Shown: piece after piece, positions 60,904 through 64,000 of the stretch | Layout of the letters: every line of letters begins with the position of its first letter | Position numbering within the stretch: position 1 is the stretch's first letter | NCBI GenBank assembly: GCA_023444055.1 | Contig: JAEZRV010000047.1 | Span: 62,001-126,000, forward strand | Source of the DNA: Bacillota bacterium | GTDB lineage: Bacteria > Bacillota > Clostridia > Acetivibrionales > DSM-1351 | DNA: 64,000 nt | Direction of reading: 5' to 3' | Notes under the pieces: model-generated | Told to the model about the DNA's origin: nothing | The model's database searches: none | Seen by the model: the letters and a program-made list of their open reading frames with translations, nothing else | Made by a program: the position numbers and the translations under genes

Positions 60904-60947
60904 AGAAGCAGTGAACAAAATATGAGAATATTTTGTTCACTGCTTCT
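60904..60947. terminator. Very long hairpin after the dockerin gene
   Basis: Perfect 20-bp stem (60904-60923 with 60928-60947, arms ending CAAAATAT / ATATTTTG) and a 4-nt loop. No long T run follows. A second terminator lies just downstream. Confidence 0.75.
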
Positions 60948-60955
60948 ATATAATT

Positions 60956-60982
60956 GCGCCCATCATGGGCGCTTTCTTGTTT
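60956..60982 (+). terminator. Second terminator
   Basis: GCGCCCA / TGGGCGC stem with a TCA loop and TTTCTTGTTT tail. Confidence 0.88.
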
Positions 60983-61060
60983 ATTAGGAAACTGCTCATT
61001 TTAGCTTAGAAATATTGATTTGGGAATTCTACATGCAAAAGTGTTTACGGGTACACGAAA

Positions 61061-61489
61061 TTAAACCCCTAAGCAAAGGGAATATCCAATCATTCTGAAT
61101 TCAGTATCTGGGATATGAATAATTAATTTTTTGATGAAATCGAAAGCATAAACAGTTTCTTTAACTCTTTGGTTATCCTCATGGCGTTGGTAATAAAAAG
61201 TTATATTTTCACCATCGTAGTTTATAATTCTGGATTGAGCCATAACAGGTCGACCAGTATAGCGGACAACATATTGAATACCTTTATTAATATTGGGACT
61301 CTTATTGGGTTTCGCGCGCACATAGAAGCCACTTTGGGTCTTTGAGTAAATCTTATTTTTCAGGAGTCTGAAATTATCTTTACCAAGAGCATCTTCAAGC
61401 AAAATAGTCTGACTTGCGGCAGAAAAAAGAAGATTTAAAAGAGTCCTATAAATAATATACAGTTGATTAACCGGTGGCATAAAACGCAT
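61061..61489 (-). pseudogene. IS91-family transposase remnant
   Basis: The minus-strand frame reads YIIYRTLLNLLFSAASQTILLEDALG ... SGFYVRAKPNKSPN ... VVRYTGRPVMAQSRIINYDGENITFYY ... FIKKLIIHIPDTEFRMIGY, the C-terminal part of IS91/IS801-type transposases. The N-terminal zinc and catalytic parts are missing, and the end is frameshifted (GLISCTRKH in another frame). Upstream codons (61490-61699) run into ftsK and are not part of it. Dead element. Confidence 0.8.
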
Positions 61490-61491
61490 TC

Positions 61492-61520
61492 TAGATAAAT
61501 AAACAAAAATGTGGTATAAT
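61492..61520 (+). promoter_or_regulatory. Extended -10 promoter of ftsK
   Basis: TAGATA (61492-61497), 17 nt, perfect TATAAT (61515-61520) with TGG before it. It begins 3 nt from the boundary of the transposase remnant. Confidence 0.65.
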
Positions 61521-61584
61521 TCGTCTTGTATGTCATATAGACAGTAATGCGATACTGCTAATATAAAATATGAGAGGTGCACAA

Positions 61585-64000
61585 ATGCAAGCCAAAAAAA
61601 CACAAAAGAAGAAAAAATATAAAAGAGTTGAAAGTGGTTTTTCAAAATATAGAAATGAGATATTAGGATTAATCCTATTTGCCTTTGGAATTTTATCACA
61701 GTTTAGCTTTATATTTAAAAATTCTATGGGTGTATTCGGTAAAGGTGTTACTAATTTACTGTTGGGATTTTTGGGAGTAACAGCTTACATATGCCCTATG
61801 ATACTTATTGTTTATGGGGTTGCAATGATATTTAAAAAGAATTCTCACATATTCAATCTTCGTATTATATACTTTAGCATTTTAGTTATATTGTTATCAG
61901 CATTTATTCAGGTAGCAATATTTGATTATTCTGAATATGAAGGAAGAAAGTTTTTTATAAGCCTTTCTAATTTCTACACTCAGGGTTCACAGTCTATTGG
62001 TGGCGGTGTAATAGGAGGTTTGCTTAGTCTGCCATTTTTGATGACATTTCAAGTACTAGGAACAATCATTATTCTTACTACTATTTCAATAATTGATATT
62101 ATCTTATTGACAAATGTTTCAATGGCTGCATTTCTTAGAAAAGTCTCAGCTTATTTATCAGGCAAAGTTAAAGTTTCAAATGAAAATAGAAAGCTTAGAA
62201 AAGCTGAAAGGCTACAGCAAATAGAGGAAGAAGAAAATAACATAGATAAATCAATTACTGAAGAAACTCCATCGAATAAGAAAAAGATTATTAATTTTAA
62301 AATAGAACGTGAAAATAGAGCTAATAAAACCCCAAGAAAGCTAAGTACTGATGAATCTACTAATATTGCAGATGACTCCTCGTCAATTAGTAATAATGAA
62401 GCAGTTGAAAATATTGCTACAGAAAGCGATGAACAAGAGGAATTCTCTGTTAGCTTTACTGGATTCAATGATTTAGCCGATGAACTGGTAATTTCAGATA
62501 TAAACAAAGCTAACTTACCAGATGATCTTCTTGAAATTAATAAAAGTGAAGATATTAGCGAATCTGGATGCATAGACTTAGAAAGTCAAAGCAATATGCA
62601 AGAAGATGGTGGTACTTCTACTACAGAAAATCCCGATGGTAGTGAGAAGTTAGCCCAAACAGAAAATGAAAGCTGTCAAGATGATGGTGAAATAGTAATT
62701 CCGCCTTTAGAGGCGAAACCATTAATATATAACTATCCTTCAGTTGAATTGTTAGACGAGAGCAAGGAAGATTTATCTAATATGAAGGCGTTGAAGAATA
62801 TTGCCTTAGAGGGTGCAAAGAAGTTAGAGGATACACTAAAAAGCTTTGGTGTTGAGGCAAGGGTTATAAATATTAGCCGTGGACCTGCGGTTACAAGGTA
62901 TGAATTACAACCTAGCCCTGGTGTTAAGGTAAGTAAGATAGTAAACCTTTCGGATGATATTGCACTAAATCTCGCTGCTGCTGGAGTTAGAATAGAAGCA
63001 CCGATTCCTGGAAAAGCAGCAGTAGGTATTGAAGTGCCAAACAAAGAAATGTCAGCGGTATTATTGAGGGATATTCTTGAATCTAAAGAATTTATTAATC
63101 ATCCTTCAAAGCTTGCATTTTCTGTGGGTAAAGACATTTCTGGTGAAACAGTAGTAGCAGATATTGGAAAGATGCCTCACTTGTTGGTTGCAGGAGCAAC
63201 TGGTTCAGGAAAGAGTGTATGCATAAATAGCCTTATTATGAGTATTTTATTTAAAGCATCACCAGAAGAAGTAAAACTTTTATTGGTCGATCCAAAGGTT
63301 GTTGAGTTGGGAATATACAATGGAATTCCACATTTACTTATACCTGTGGTTACAGACCCTAAAAAAGCTGCAGGTGCATTGAATTGGGCTGTACAGGAAA
63401 TGATTAATAGATATAAATTGTTTGCTGATAAAGGGGTTAGAGATTTGAAGGGTTATAATGCAATGCTCAAGGCAAATGATGAACAAGGCATATTGCCTCA
63501 GGTTGTTATAATCGTAGATGAGCTTGCAGACCTTATGATGGCGGCACCAAATGATGTTGAGGACGCAATATGCCGATTGGCTCAGATGGCCAGAGCAGCT
63601 GGAATGCATTTGGTAATAGCGACACAGAGACCATCTGTTGATGTAATAACTGGTGTAATCAAAGCCAATGTTCCATCTAGAATTTCCTTTGCTGTATCGT
63701 CGCAAGTGGATTCCAGAACAATACTTGACATGGGTGGGGCAGAAAAGCTGCTTGGCAGAGGCGATATGCTGTTTTATCCTGTTGGAGAGCCAAAACCTAT
63801 AAGAGTAAAAGGTTCATTTGTATGTGATACAGAGGTTGAAAGAGTAGTTGAGTATATTAAGACACAGGGATATTCATCATATGATGAAAATATCATAGAA
63901 AAAATTAATGACAGCAGTGTAGGAAATGATTCAAATTCAGGTGATAATGATCCGTTGCTCAATCAAGCAATAGATATGGTTGTTGACCAAGGACAAGCTT
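61585..64000 (+). CDS. DNA translocase FtsK/SpoIIIE, 3'-truncated by window edge
   Basis: Open from ATG 61585 (GAGAGGTG before) to the window end, at least 805 codons. Four membrane helices in the first 190 residues, an acidic Ser/Glu-rich linker (about 200-370), then the RecA-like motor: Walker A GATGSGKSVCINS, LLVDPKVVELGIYNGIPHLL, Walker B VVIIVDELADLMM and IATQRPSVDVITGVIKANVPSRI. It pumps chromosomal DNA through the division or sporulation septum. The gamma domain lies beyond the edge. FtsK and SpoIIIE cannot be told apart here. Confidence 0.95.
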   Translation, partial: MQAKKTQKKKKYKRVESGFSKYRNEILGLILFAFGILSQFSFIFKNSMGVFGKGVTNLLLGFLGVTAYICPMILIVYGVAMIFKKNSHIFNLRIIYFSILVILLSAFIQVAIFDYSEYEGRKFFISLSNFYTQGSQSIGGGVIGGLLSLPFLMTFQVLGTIIILTTISIIDIILLTNVSMAAFLRKVSAYLSGKVKVSNENRKLRKAERLQQIEEEENNIDKSITEETPSNKKKIINFKIERENRANKTPRKLSTDESTNIADDSSSISNNEAVENIATESDEQEEFSVSFTGFNDLADELVISDINKANLPDDLLEINKSEDISESGCIDLESQSNMQEDGGTSTTENPDGSEKLAQTENESCQDDGEIVIPPLEAKPLIYNYPSVELLDESKEDLSNMKALKNIALEGAKKLEDTLKSFGVEARVINISRGPAVTRYELQPSPGVKVSKIVNLSDDIALNLAAAGVRIEAPIPGKAAVGIEVPNKEMSAVLLRDILESKEFINHPSKLAFSVGKDISGETVVADIGKMPHLLVAGATGSGKSVCINSLIMSILFKASPEEVKLLLVDPKVVELGIYNGIPHLLIPVVTDPKKAAGALNWAVQEMINRYKLFADKGVRDLKGYNAMLKANDEQGILPQVVIIVDELADLMMAAPNDVEDAICRLAQMARAAGMHLVIATQRPSVDVITGVIKANVPSRISFAVSSQVDSRTILDMGGAEKLLGRGDMLFYPVGEPKPIRVKGSFVCDTEVERVVEYIKTQGYSSYDENIIEKINDSSVGNDSNSGDNDPLLNQAIDMVVDQGQA

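Noticed and set aside
61490..61699. N-terminal 70 codons of the minus-strand frame that includes the transposase remnant
   Set aside because: They overlap the ftsK promoter and start, have no transposase similarity, and are chance read-through.

Overview
The window comes from the chromosome of an AT-rich, spore-forming, flagellated Gram-positive anaerobe. It most resembles a mesophilic cellulolytic clostridium of the Ruminiclostridium (Clostridium) cellulolyticum group. The clearest pointer is a secreted protein at 58899-60857 with a CBM6-like module and a type I dockerin. Both dockerin repeats carry Ala-Ile at the recognition positions, as in R. cellulolyticum-type dockerins. The genus call is inference; no database was searched.

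Layout. 1-950: 5'-truncated patatin-like lipase. 1193-5161: topA and trmFO, each a housekeeping gene. 5278-38896: one long flagellar/chemotaxis block, all on the + strand: flgBC fliEFGHIJ, a MotE-like gene, fliK, flgD, TIGR02530-like, flgE, flbD, fliLMY, cheY, fliOPQR, flhBAFG, cheB, cheA, cheW, cheC, cheD, a small membrane protein, the flagellar sigma-28 gene, a FapA-like gene, and three accessory genes. Together these encode the basal body, hook, type III export gate, rotor switch, chemotaxis core and late sigma factor. motA/motB are missing from their common place between flbD and fliL, and cheR is not in the window. 38995-42736: MATE exporter and a pair of PH-domain membrane proteins. 42900-42986: tRNA-Leu(CAA) with its terminator.

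43041-51781 is an accessory region: an IS231/IS4-type insertion sequence, an orphan membrane protein, a PemK/MazF-like toxin with a small upstream partner, a frameshifted repeat protein, a long untranslated stretch with its own promoter, a frameshifted secreted repeat protein, and tail fragments of uvrA and of a nuclease-like gene. 52044-55465: three-gene GlpA/GlpB/DUF1667-type oxidoreductase operon. 55598-56240: two small Cys-rich proteins. 56378-58641: TPP riboswitch with terminator, thiC and thiW. 58899-60857: the dockerin-bearing SGNH esterase-like protein. 61061-61489: IS91-type transposase remnant. 61585-end: ftsK/spoIIIE, cut by the window edge.

The most interesting signals are two families of repeated leader elements that sit exactly at ribosome binding sites. 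Family E (upstream of flhF and of both large oxidoreductase genes) places about 85 nt of conserved sequence between a strong Shine-Dalgarno (SD) and the start codon, with spacing of 85, 86 and 85 nt. Family F (upstream of fliE in two tandem copies, cheW, and in shortened form fapA and flhG) has a CUCC strand that can pair with the SD. Both look like unrecognised translational control elements; this is inference from the sequence and has not been tested.
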